In this document: positions 1 through 7,811 of the stretch, one piece after another
How the letters are laid out: every line of letters begins with the position of its first letter
Numbering within the stretch: the stretch's first letter is position 1
NCBI RefSeq assembly: GCF_004917065.1
Contig: NZ_SSYA01000002.1
Location: 845,897-909,896 of the forward strand
DNA length: 64,000 nucleotides
DNA from: Geomonas ferrireducens
GTDB taxonomy: Bacteria > Desulfobacterota > Desulfuromonadia > Geobacterales > Geobacteraceae
Direction: 5' to 3'
Position numbers and translations under genes: made by a program
Notes under the pieces: model-generated
What the model saw: the letters and a program-made list of their open reading frames with translations, nothing else
What the model was told of the DNA's origin: nothing
Database searches by the model: none

Positions 1-1
1 C

Positions 2-799
2 GGACGTACAGGTAGGCCCATCGCACAAGGAAGATGCTGCTGCGGTTTCTACTTCTCTTTCTTTGGTACTGAGAAAGCTGACGCATCTATGCCTATCGTT
101 CATAGAATACAGCAGCACGGGCCAACATGGAAGCGAGAGATAAATCGCCTACGTAATGCTGGTTTCACCGTAACGAGAGTATGCAAGCAACTAAACATAA
201 ATGTGAGAGTGTTCTATTCGATCCAAAGAGGAACCAAATTTCAAGAACACCTTCAATCTCTTAGAAAACAGTGGCAAGACATTCTCGTCCATACAGAAAG
301 CAAGAATATTACTGAAGCTCGACGCCAAAATCCGCACCTATATCGGCAACTTAAAAGACGCGACCCTTGTTTTGTTTATCTTTCAACCAAAAGGAAACCA
401 TTCTCACATAAGAAAAGGAATATGGCAGGTTATTGGAAGAATCGTGACACAGTTTTGAGTTCACAGCTAAGAACAAAAGTTCGTGAAATAATGGAGTTGA
501 AACCGCCTGTTCGAGCAGCAGCTACTACTATACTGAGCAAATGTGATTTTTTAATGATTTTCAACATCCATCGCCGTAACCTGCCAATATGCGAAAAAAC
601 GCTTAAAGATGTGGCCGAGACCGCAGATGCCTTTCAAAAAAGACGTCTTAAGTACGTGCTAGAAAGGTCAAATAATGAAGATAAGTCCTTAACAAAAAGC
701 CAACTTTTTCAGAAAGCAGGAATTAGGCGAAAGGAGGATAAACAAAGACTAGAAAGTTATATTAATTCATTGCAATCAACACAGAGGAAGCAGAAATGA
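2..799 (+). CDS. TnsD/TniQ-family target selector, C-terminal part (5' end outside window)
   Basis: The reading frame is open from base 2, well before the first ATG at 89, so the gene almost surely begins upstream of the window. The upstream codons give a CCCGF motif, matching the CSCGF zinc-ribbon of the next protein and of TnsD proteins. After it come helix-turn-helix-like segments and a motif around ARRQNPHLYRQLKRRDP, which resembles the repeated TnsD C-terminal module (arginine-rich, LY-x-LxRxD). TnsD-type proteins bind a specific attachment site and recruit the TnsABC transposase. The stop overlaps the ATG of the next gene (ATGA at 796-799), so the two are translationally coupled. Family assignment is by motif and neighbour, not by alignment. 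Confidence 0.72.
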   Translation, partial: GRTGRPIAQGRCCCGFYFSFFGTEKADASMPIVHRIQQHGPTWKREINRLRNAGFTVTRVCKQLNINVRVFYSIQRGTKFQEHLQSLRKQWQDILVHTESKNITEARRQNPHLYRQLKRRDPCFVYLSTKRKPFSHKKRNMAGYWKNRDTVLSSQLRTKVREIMELKPPVRAAATTILSKCDFLMIFNIHRRNLPICEKTLKDVAETADAFQKRRLKYVLERSNNEDKSLTKSQLFQKAGIRRKEDKQRLESYINSLQSTQRKQK

Positions 800-2430
800 T
801 CCGGCCACGATTCATTTACCTTCCTTTCCCATATCAAGACGAACTGCTTTATAGCGTGTTAGCACGATACTGCTCCCGGTCCAATCAAAGACCTCATAAA
901 TTAGCATGCCTCATCTTTGATAAATGTTTTGTTATTCTCCGCGCTGACCTCCCGTGTGCCCTTTCTGCAGTGGCCCGGAAAACCAAGCCGACATGGGGAA
1001 TGACCGCAGAAACCATCCTGAAAGAACTGACCCTCTTCCCCTTCTACGAGCCGTTTCTACCAAAACCAGTGCGAGATAATCGAATGCATGCTCTTCTTTT
1101 GGGGCCATGTCGGTGCAACATAGGAACCAAAGCTTACCGTGTAAAATCACCTATATTTTTACGCTTGTGTGTGAAGTGCGCTGAAAGCGACCGGGAGGAA
1201 TTAGCAGAGACCTACTGGCGCAGGGTTCACCAGTTACCCGGTGTAATCGTCTGTCCGCAACACGGTACACCACTCGTTTCTACTTTGGCGCGTATTCAGC
1301 CAGGTCGTACCGAATGCGTAGATGCATCGTCGGCTACGTTTGGCAATACTGAACCTCTGGACAATCTTGATATAGAAATCATCCAGATGATTGCAATGCG
1401 GTGTAAGGATGTCCTATTTGGCAAAAAAAACGAATGGGATGGCAAGACATCTGCCACAGACTACCGCGACGCTGCTTTGAAAAGGGGAATTCAGAGACTA
1501 CCTGGCATTTGTTCACCCAATTTGTTTGTTGAAAAATTTCTCGCCCACTACGGAGCTCCTCTGCTCACGAAACTTGGCATGCTGGGGGCCGAAGGCAAGG
1601 CACCTTGGTTAAGGAACATGTTTCAGAATAACAGCAAGCAAATCTTCCATCCTATCGAGCACATACTTGTACAGCTGTACCTGGAGTCTTTGCCAGAGGT
1701 AGCATCAGCATATCCCTTCGGGCTAGGTCCATGGATGTGCCCCAACCCCTACGCCACTCACACAGAAAAATACCCTATCCAAAAATTGTCGATAAGGAGC
1801 AGGCAGGATAAGACCTATTATGGTCGTGCCAAGTGTTCGTGCGGTTTCACCTTTACTACCCATGGAACGGAAAGGGATAACCCTAGAATGCCAGTTGTGG
1901 AACAAATATCCTCGTACGGCTGTACCCGCTACCTGTACGCACAAAAATTATTGAGAGGAGGCTCTAGCACTGATCAAATCGCCAAGATACTTAAGGTTAA
2001 TCCTTGGTATTTACAGTGCATTCTCAGAGCCGGAAGCAGGAAATGTGAAGATCCGCGAGGTAAGATCCTCAAAGCACGGGAAGAGTGGCTGGACCTCCTT
2101 AAACAGGACCCAGAGTGTCGGGTAACTGTCGCTCGAAAGAAACATTGCGGTTTGTACCAGTTTTTAAGAAAGTACGACAGGGACTGGCTTCTCTGTCAGA
2201 AGGTTCCTCATAATGCTCACATTGATTGGCAAAAAAGAGACGTTGAGTGGAGCAACCTGATCGCCACCACGATGAAAACGCTAGGCCAAGGAGTTGCCAA
2301 GACGACCATTGCCAGAGTTGCAGGGCTAAATCTCAGAATTTTCAACCAGTTTGGAAAGCTGCCATTATGCGAGCAAGCCTTTAATAAAGCGAAACACTGC
2401 GGCAAAAGGAGACAAAACGATGAAAAATGA
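796..2430 (+). CDS. tnsD: TnsD/TniQ-family transposition target-selection protein
   Basis: A 544-residue protein with the TniQ N-terminus (PYQDELLYSVLARY, about residues 12-25), a zinc-binding region with CVKC near 126 and VCPQHGTPL near 152-160, then a second cysteine set (CPNPYATH near 315 and CSCGF near 348). The C-terminal third holds helix-turn-helix modules, including the TnsD-type YQFLRKYDRDWL motif. This full architecture is that of TnsD, which recognises the chromosomal attachment site, rather than of a short CRISPR-associated TniQ. It overlaps the preceding selector by four bases. Two full-type selectors in tandem suggest two alternative target sites. No CRISPR or Cas gene is visible nearby. 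Confidence 0.85.
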   Translation: MIRPRFIYLPFPYQDELLYSVLARYCSRSNQRPHKLACLIFDKCFVILRADLPCALSAVARKTKPTWGMTAETILKELTLFPFYEPFLPKPVRDNRMHALLLGPCRCNIGTKAYRVKSPIFLRLCVKCAESDREELAETYWRRVHQLPGVIVCPQHGTPLVSTLARIQPGRTECVDASSATFGNTEPLDNLDIEIIQMIAMRCKDVLFGKKNEWDGKTSATDYRDAALKRGIQRLPGICSPNLFVEKFLAHYGAPLLTKLGMLGAEGKAPWLRNMFQNNSKQIFHPIEHILVQLYLESLPEVASAYPFGLGPWMCPNPYATHTEKYPIQKLSIRSRQDKTYYGRAKCSCGFTFTTHGTERDNPRMPVVEQISSYGCTRYLYAQKLLRGGSSTDQIAKILKVNPWYLQCILRAGSRKCEDPRGKILKAREEWLDLLKQDPECRVTVARKKHCGLYQFLRKYDRDWLLCQKVPHNAHIDWQKRDVEWSNLIATTMKTLGQGVAKTTIARVAGLNLRIFNQFGKLPLCEQAFNKAKHCGKRRQNDEK

Positions 2431-2785
2431 GAAAGATGTCCTAGAGGAAGCTGGCGGAAGCATCTGGAAAACACCACCGGTGTCAGAACAGCCATGCGTT
2501 TACCTCACACGATGGTCTGTGATGGAAACCCAAGATGGGGCACGCCATTTGGTCGGTTACAACTCCGACAATTTCGAAGGCCGTGTAAGCACGCCTATCA
2601 AGAGCTTCGACTCCGTCACAGCTCGTGTTATCACGCAATCAGGTAGAATTTATGAACTTGTAGGCCCGCCTGGCTATGATCCTGACGCGGACTGGGTTTG
2701 GGCAAGATATGCATCAGCGATGAAGATTAAATGGCGTGACGTGACAGATGAGTTTTCTCAGTACTGCCCGAAAAGAGAGGCGTAG
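2420..2785 (+). CDS. Hypothetical protein, transposon cargo
   Basis: A 121-residue soluble protein of unknown function. I chose ATG 2420 because AAAGGAGA lies just ahead of it and because it overlaps the tail of the TnsD gene (stop 2428-2430), which suggests coupled translation; a longer frame from 2351 has no such site. No signal peptide or membrane segment is seen. The C-terminal half is rich in aromatic and charged residues (WVWARYASAMKIKW). Its tight coupling to the target selectors hints at either a transposition accessory or the first cargo gene. I do not recognise a domain. Confidence 0.6.
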   Translation: MKNEKDVLEEAGGSIWKTPPVSEQPCVYLTRWSVMETQDGARHLVGYNSDNFEGRVSTPIKSFDSVTARVITQSGRIYELVGPPGYDPDADWVWARYASAMKIKWRDVTDEFSQYCPKREA

Positions 2786-2850
2786 AAACTGTGATATTCT
2801 GGCTGCCACCAGTGGCTACTTTGCCGTAACCCATCCTAATTGAGGTCAAA

Positions 2851-3117
2851 ATGAGCACTAATAAAAGAGAAAAAAAGAACGTTTCTCGAGTGTATCTTTC
2901 ACGACGGAACCTACTCACGCTACTGTCAAAGCTGGATCGCAGAGCATCAGGCCAGCAAACAGCATGTACGATAGTAAAACGCGACAATGCCAACCGCCTT
3001 TACCCACAAACAATGAAAAATATTGAAGTCATTGCTGTTGAAGATGAAGAATATTACAAAGAGAGGGATCCAGGTCCTGTACTTGATGTAGATACCCCTG
3101 CACGAAAACGGTCATGA
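2851..3117 (+). CDS. Small hypothetical protein, transposon cargo
   Basis: An 88-residue protein beginning with a basic stretch, followed by RRNLLTLLSKLDRR and a segment ending in an acidic VEDEEYY motif. It looks like a small uncharacterised family often seen in phages and islands (RNLL-LLSKLDR, CTIVKRD, then VEDxxYY), but I know no function for it. GAGGTC six to eleven bases upstream supports the start. It lies between the selector operon and the nuclease-helicase pair, with its own gap on both sides, so it may be a separate transcription unit. Confidence 0.55.
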   Translation: MSTNKREKKNVSRVYLSRRNLLTLLSKLDRRASGQQTACTIVKRDNANRLYPQTMKNIEVIAVEDEEYYKERDPGPVLDVDTPARKRS

Positions 3118-3253
3118 ATCCTATATATTGCACTTACGGAATACTGCGAATGGGGGAACGCCGCCGCTTAAATGCTGTATTTGAATAAATGTTCATGGTA
3201 TAAGGCTTATGTCTACTGTGGCTACCTTCTAGGTCCCCAAAAAGGAGGGCATA

Positions 3254-5203
3254 TTGTACCTGCACCGCATCTACGCCGAAAATTTCCGTGCCTTTGGTGA
3301 TGGCACATCTTCTCCAGTCTTAGACTGGGAATTGAATAAAGGCCTTAACGTCCTCATTGGCGAAAATGATGCAGGCAAGTCAGCAATAATAGACGCAATC
3401 CGACAAGTCCTATGGACGACAAGCTTCGAAATAATCCGCATCTTAGATTACGACTTTCATGTGGCGGGTGCTGATCGCACTGACACTCTCATCATCGAGG
3501 CGACTCTTAAGGATCTTTCTCCTGAGCAAGAATCAGCAGTCCTAGAGTGGCTAACTTACGAGACGGACGGGTCGCGTAGCCTCATCTTGAACCTGGAAGC
3601 CAGGAGGTTACCTCCCCAAGGCAAACGACGCGGACGGGTGCAGACGGTTGTCCGTTCTGGAAAAAGCGGGACTGGCCCTGAAATCGGTTTTGCAGTAAGG
3701 GAGCTTGTACGGGCTACATATCTTCGCCCCCTTCGAGATGCTGAGGCTGAACTCAAGCCCGGCCGTCAGTCCCGTCTTTCCCAGATTCTAGGGGCCCACG
3801 AGAAGATAGCGGAACATGAAGAAAGTGATTTTGACCGTTCTGCCCCAGAAACGGTCCCCAAAACGCTTGTTGGCCTTATGGAGCATGCCCAACACCACAT
3901 CGGGGAGCACCCAGTTATCTCTGAAGTCGCGGGTGACATAAACGAAAACTACCTTAGCCGAATGAGCTTTGCCGGCGATGAACTGGCGTCCGCGATTCGC
4001 CTTGCGGGTGACACGAATCTCAATCAGATTCTCCAGCGATTCGAACTCACTTTGCTTCCGCCTGGGAGCGTTGCACCAAACGAACATTGTCAGCGGGGCC
4101 TCGGGTATAACAACGCTCTGTTTATGGCCACCGAATTGGTGCTGCTCCGCAGCGGGGAAGAATTAGGGTTACTCCTCGTGGAGGAACCTGAAGCCCATCT
4201 GCACCCGCAGTTGCAGGTCAGGGTTATGGAGCTTTTACACCAGCCTCCGCAGGCTGATGAGTACCAAGTGCAAGTGGTGATGAGTACTCATAGTCCAACC
4301 CTTGCTGCTGGTGGCAGGATAGAGTCGATGACTCTGGTGCATAAGGCAAGGACATACCCTCTACGGGCCAACTGCACACGCCTGGCTGCTTCCGATTATG
4401 AGTACTTGAGACGTTTCATTGACTCGACCAAGTCAAACCTCTTTTTTGCCAGAGGGGTAGCGATTGTAGAGGGACCTGCCGAGGCATTACTGCTTCCTGC
4501 TATCGCAGAAATGGCAGGTATTGCATTTTCTACTCACGGAGTTTCCATCGTCAATGTCGGGGATGTCGGACTCTATCACTATGCCCGGATCTTCCAAAGA
4601 AAGAAGCCTGAAGAATTTATACCAATCCCGGTAGCATGCATCACAGACCGAGATATCGTTCCAGACATTGCCAACAGCTACGTGGGAAAACCAGCCAAAG
4701 GGAAGCGCTTCCATAGCGATTATACTGAACTTGAGGCAAAGGCTGTCGTCACGCGCAAGATCGAACGAGTCGAGTCACCTGATGACGAAGGCGTAAAGGT
4801 ATTCGTGTCCGATTTCTGGACCCTTGAATACGATTTAGCAGAGGCTGGACTGGCTGAACTGATGTATCACGCCATAGCACTGGCGCGAAAAACCAGTGAA
4901 AAAGGGCTGGATGAGGCTACTGAAGCCACGATCCTGGCAGACGCTGCAACAGAATGGGCGAAACTTCTGGCGATGAAACTTCCCACGGAAACTCTCGCGG
5001 CCATGATATACCAACCGCTTTATGAGAAGGACGCATCAAAAGCGGTGACCGCACAATACGCAGCGAAATTGCTGCGAACGGGCAAGTACGGAACTGGGAA
5101 TGATCTACTTGAGTCGCTCCCTAGGTACCTACAGGCCGCCTTAGTTCATGTCACAGGTACTTCTTTAGAACAGATTCCAGGTGCCCCTGGAGAACTGCCA
5201 TGA
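3254..5203 (+). CDS. gajA: OLD-family ATPase/Toprim nuclease, Gabija GajA-like
   Basis: A 649-residue protein. The start is TTG 3254, set by a strong AAAGGAGGG four bases before it; no ATG fits. The N-terminal ABC-type ATPase has a Walker A motif GENDAGKS (about 36-43), a Walker B with VEEPEAHLHP (about 307-316) and an H-motif STHSP (about 343). The C-terminal Toprim nuclease has IVEGPAEA (about 403-410) and ITDRD (about 462-466). OLD nucleases placed directly before a UvrD helicase form the Gabija anti-phage system, in which GajA is an ATP-sensing DNA nickase. The frame runs into the helicase with an ATGA overlap. The protein is somewhat longer than the first-described GajA (about 580 residues). 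Confidence 0.82.
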   Translation: MYLHRIYAENFRAFGDGTSSPVLDWELNKGLNVLIGENDAGKSAIIDAIRQVLWTTSFEIIRILDYDFHVAGADRTDTLIIEATLKDLSPEQESAVLEWLTYETDGSRSLILNLEARRLPPQGKRRGRVQTVVRSGKSGTGPEIGFAVRELVRATYLRPLRDAEAELKPGRQSRLSQILGAHEKIAEHEESDFDRSAPETVPKTLVGLMEHAQHHIGEHPVISEVAGDINENYLSRMSFAGDELASAIRLAGDTNLNQILQRFELTLLPPGSVAPNEHCQRGLGYNNALFMATELVLLRSGEELGLLLVEEPEAHLHPQLQVRVMELLHQPPQADEYQVQVVMSTHSPTLAAGGRIESMTLVHKARTYPLRANCTRLAASDYEYLRRFIDSTKSNLFFARGVAIVEGPAEALLLPAIAEMAGIAFSTHGVSIVNVGDVGLYHYARIFQRKKPEEFIPIPVACITDRDIVPDIANSYVGKPAKGKRFHSDYTELEAKAVVTRKIERVESPDDEGVKVFVSDFWTLEYDLAEAGLAELMYHAIALARKTSEKGLDEATEATILADAATEWAKLLAMKLPTETLAAMIYQPLYEKDASKAVTAQYAAKLLRTGKYGTGNDLLESLPRYLQAALVHVTGTSLEQIPGAPGELP

Positions 5204-7122
5204 CGATCCCAGTTATCGAACAGGCTGATTTAGAGCTTCTGGCCACAGCCTATCCTGATCTGGATTTTACAGATCCAGAGCGGCAAGCTGTTTTGCTAGA
5301 AAATGCGACCAAAGATGTCCAGGCAGCTCCGGGCAGCGGCAAAACAACACTATTAGCAGCAAAGCTCTTCCTCCTGTCACAGAAATGGTGCCATAGTAAT
5401 CGTGGGATATGCGTCCTTAGCCATACAAATGTGGCAGGAGAAGAAATCAAGAAGCGCCTCAGCGTCACCCCCACAGGCGCTAAGCTTCTTGACTACCCAC
5501 ATTTCATTGGGACAATTCACGCCTTCGTCAATCATTTTCTGGCCTTGCCGCTTCTTCGGAGCCAAGGATCATCCGTCGATGTCATAGATAACGATATATT
5601 TGCAGCACGCGCCACCTCTCTCCTGCCAAGAAAATTCAAATTACATGAATGGGTAAAACGCAATCCGAACCAAGGTCCGGACGCCATAAAAACACTCCAT
5701 TATGAAGGTGCTGATTTGAAACTGGCGTGGGCGACCGGTAAACTACCAGGTGAGGGCTCAGCCTCCCACCGTTTAGCCTATGATCTAAAAAACGATCTCG
5801 CAGGACGTGGGGTCTTCTGTCACGATGACATGTTTGCCTTTGCAGAGCGGCTCTTGCGACAGTGGCCTGACATCACAAAGAGACTATCCTGGCGATTTCC
5901 ACTCCTGCTCATAGATGAAATGCAAGACACGAGTTGGGCACAAGAGGACCTTCTAACCCGCCTTTTCGACGATACTGTTGTAATACAGCGATATGGAGAT
6001 CGCAATCAACGCATCTTGAGTTCAGCGAAGGACTCCAATAAGCTCAGTTTTCCGAAGGCTGAATTCTTGAGTGTAAAGACAACAAAACGATTCCCGAAAT
6101 CGATTGCAGAAGCGGTGAGTGCAGTCCAAGAACATGGTGAGGCAGTAGAGGCTGCCCAGCGTCATAACGCACCCTCGCCGGTGCTTATGCTTTACGAGAC
6201 GCCATCAGCAACCTCGGTTATCGAGCAATTCGGCAAGATAGTTCTAAGAACGTTACCGGACGAAACTTTAAGACTGGGGGCGGTAAAAGCAATTTGTGCT
6301 CGTAAGCAAGGCGCCGCAAACGCGGACCCCGGACGGCACCTTATGGATTACTGGCCATCCTACATGCTCACGGGGCCCGCGGTAGCAGGGGAGGAAAGCG
6401 CATTTCGGTTGCTTTCTGCCCCCCCAGCTATGGGGGTATCACATCTCAATCTCGATCGCAGAGCCCGCGACGTGAAAAGGGCAATTCTTCTGGCTTTAAG
6501 AAAAGCCGGAAATAAGGCTGTCGCAGATGTGAGAGACGCATCCGGCCTTATACGAGCCCTTGAAGCTGCAGGTGAGGACTCCTCATCTGTTCGGCTACTG
6601 TGTCACGAATTGGCAGTCGGACGAGGACATGCGGTTGATGCTACGAGTTGGTCTGCCACATTGGATTTGATGTATACCAGACTCACCCCTCTACTGCCGG
6701 CCGGCTTGAATCGCATCGGTTTCCATGCCCTTCCCATCTTTGAAGTCCCCCAAGCGACCCCAACAGCGGCATTACCTGCTAATGAATGCGTGGCTAGAGT
6801 AGGCGACCGACAAGTCCGCGTGCAAATAGGGACTGTGGCATCGGTGAAAGGCGAAACCCATGTGGCAACCCTCGTCCTTGAAGCACATGGCGGCCTTGCC
6901 CGCTGCTTCGATCTGCAAACAGCGCTAGGCAATATTAGCGACGGAAACCGGATTGACGCGAGGACAACGGACACAGTGAGGGGGCTCTATCGAAATCTCT
7001 ACGTAGCCATGTCACGTCCGACACACTTACTATGCTTGGCTATGAATAGGGATAGAGCCAAAAAACAACACGTCGACAACTTGGCTGCGAAGGGGTGGAC
7101 TGTTGTGATTGTCCCGCCATAA
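5200..7122 (+). CDS. gajB: UvrD/Rep-like helicase, Gabija GajB-like
   Basis: A 640-residue superfamily 1 helicase coupled by a four-base overlap to the OLD nuclease. Visible motifs are Walker A AAPGSGKTT (about 42-50), motif II LLIDEMQDT (about 235-243), motif III-like YGDRNQRI, motif IV KTTKRF, motif V SVKGETH (about 548) and motif VI LYVAMSRPTH (about 600-609). In Gabija GajB senses DNA ends made by GajA and consumes nucleotides. The motif set looks intact. GajB described first is shorter (about 500 residues), so this pair may be a longer subtype. No further gene of the unit follows; the next 690 bases hold IS debris. Confidence 0.82.
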   Translation: MTIPVIEQADLELLATAYPDLDFTDPERQAVLLENATKDVQAAPGSGKTTLLAAKLFLLSQKWCHSNRGICVLSHTNVAGEEIKKRLSVTPTGAKLLDYPHFIGTIHAFVNHFLALPLLRSQGSSVDVIDNDIFAARATSLLPRKFKLHEWVKRNPNQGPDAIKTLHYEGADLKLAWATGKLPGEGSASHRLAYDLKNDLAGRGVFCHDDMFAFAERLLRQWPDITKRLSWRFPLLLIDEMQDTSWAQEDLLTRLFDDTVVIQRYGDRNQRILSSAKDSNKLSFPKAEFLSVKTTKRFPKSIAEAVSAVQEHGEAVEAAQRHNAPSPVLMLYETPSATSVIEQFGKIVLRTLPDETLRLGAVKAICARKQGAANADPGRHLMDYWPSYMLTGPAVAGEESAFRLLSAPPAMGVSHLNLDRRARDVKRAILLALRKAGNKAVADVRDASGLIRALEAAGEDSSSVRLLCHELAVGRGHAVDATSWSATLDLMYTRLTPLLPAGLNRIGFHALPIFEVPQATPTAALPANECVARVGDRQVRVQIGTVASVKGETHVATLVLEAHGGLARCFDLQTALGNISDGNRIDARTTDTVRGLYRNLYVAMSRPTHLLCLAMNRDRAKKQHVDNLAAKGWTVVIVPP

Positions 7123-7283
7123 CATCAGCCCCTATGAACGGCAGACACCGTAATTCAAGCGGCCATTCGCGCCTTGTCATGAGATATGGACGTTTCAAAA
7201 GGTGCATAGGATTGCAGAGCGGGAACTGTAAAGCACGGTGCGCAGACGGCGGAAACCACCATCCATTTTCACACCATCACTAT

Positions 7284-7303
7284 GTTTACATCGCGATGTA
7301 AAC
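7284..7303. repeat. Perfect 20-bp palindrome
   Basis: GTTTACATCGCGATGTAAAC is its own reverse complement. It lies about 70 bases from the end of the recognisable IS3 fragment. It could be an operator or the trace of a mobile-element end. There is no T-run, so it is not an ordinary terminator. Confidence 0.6.
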
Positions 7304-7370
7304 GCTCAAGGCGCCTCCCCCTCACAACAAGAGATTGATAGGAGAAGCTGATGTCATTAGCTGAACTGCG

Positions 7371-7553
7371 TCGGGTGATCGCCACCCCTCTGAGCAGGTA
7401 AGGATAGATCTTGTGCTCTGGATGCGGACGGCTGGTGTTGGGTCCCGGAGCCATCCCTGCGAGGCCCAGAATGCGCATCAATCGCTGTATTCTCTTACGG
7501 TTGACGATGTGCCCCAATTGGACCAGAAACACCACCATCCGTCGACTGCCGAA
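7371..7553 (-). pseudogene. IS3-family transposase (OrfB) fragment
   Basis: The minus strand encodes FGSRRMVVFL, then VNRKRIQRLMRILGL and a PNTSRPHPEHKIYPYLLRG stretch ending GVAITR. This is the conserved linker region of IS3-family OrfB just before its DDE catalytic core, where intact copies go on to WSTDITY. Here the match stops at ITR, and the whole catalytic core and the N-terminus are missing. It is a decayed relic of an insertion between two defence units, showing that they may have been joined in separate steps. Confidence 0.85.
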
Positions 7554-7811
7554 GAACAGAAGCCGAAAGGCTATATGGCAACAGAATAACAGGCTACTCG
7601 ATACCAACTGTAGAATTCCGAGCCGTTCCAGCGCCTTTCCTTCAAAAGCTTACGGTATAACAGCTACGATTTCCGTATATTCAGCAGTTTACTCGGGACG
7701 TAAAGTCTTATATAACGTCGTTGAGTCCGTTGAGTTACTGCAGAAGAAACATGGAAAGCGGTTAATATTTTTTTCTGCCCCATAACCGTCCCGAATGCGG
7801 AGTAAATAGAA

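Larger units (their letters stand above)
7123..7811. other. Gene-poor interval with insertion-sequence debris
   Basis: About 690 bases without an intact gene between the Gabija pair and the SIR2 gene. It holds an IS3-family transposase fragment on the minus strand and a perfect 20-bp palindrome, described separately. The flanks, 7123-7283 and 7560-7811, show no frame I can assign. The last part is AT-rich and ends with GGAG about nine bases before the next ATG, so it likely carries the promoter of the SIR2 gene. Confidence 0.5.

Noticed and set aside
1-2430. CRISPR-associated transposon
   Set aside because: The selectors have the full-length TnsD C-terminal module, and no cas gene, repeat array or guide-like repeat lies in the window.
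3181-3204. Sigma-70 promoter before the nuclease gene (TTGAAT and TATAAG)
   Set aside because: The boxes are only 12 bases apart, too close for a standard promoter.
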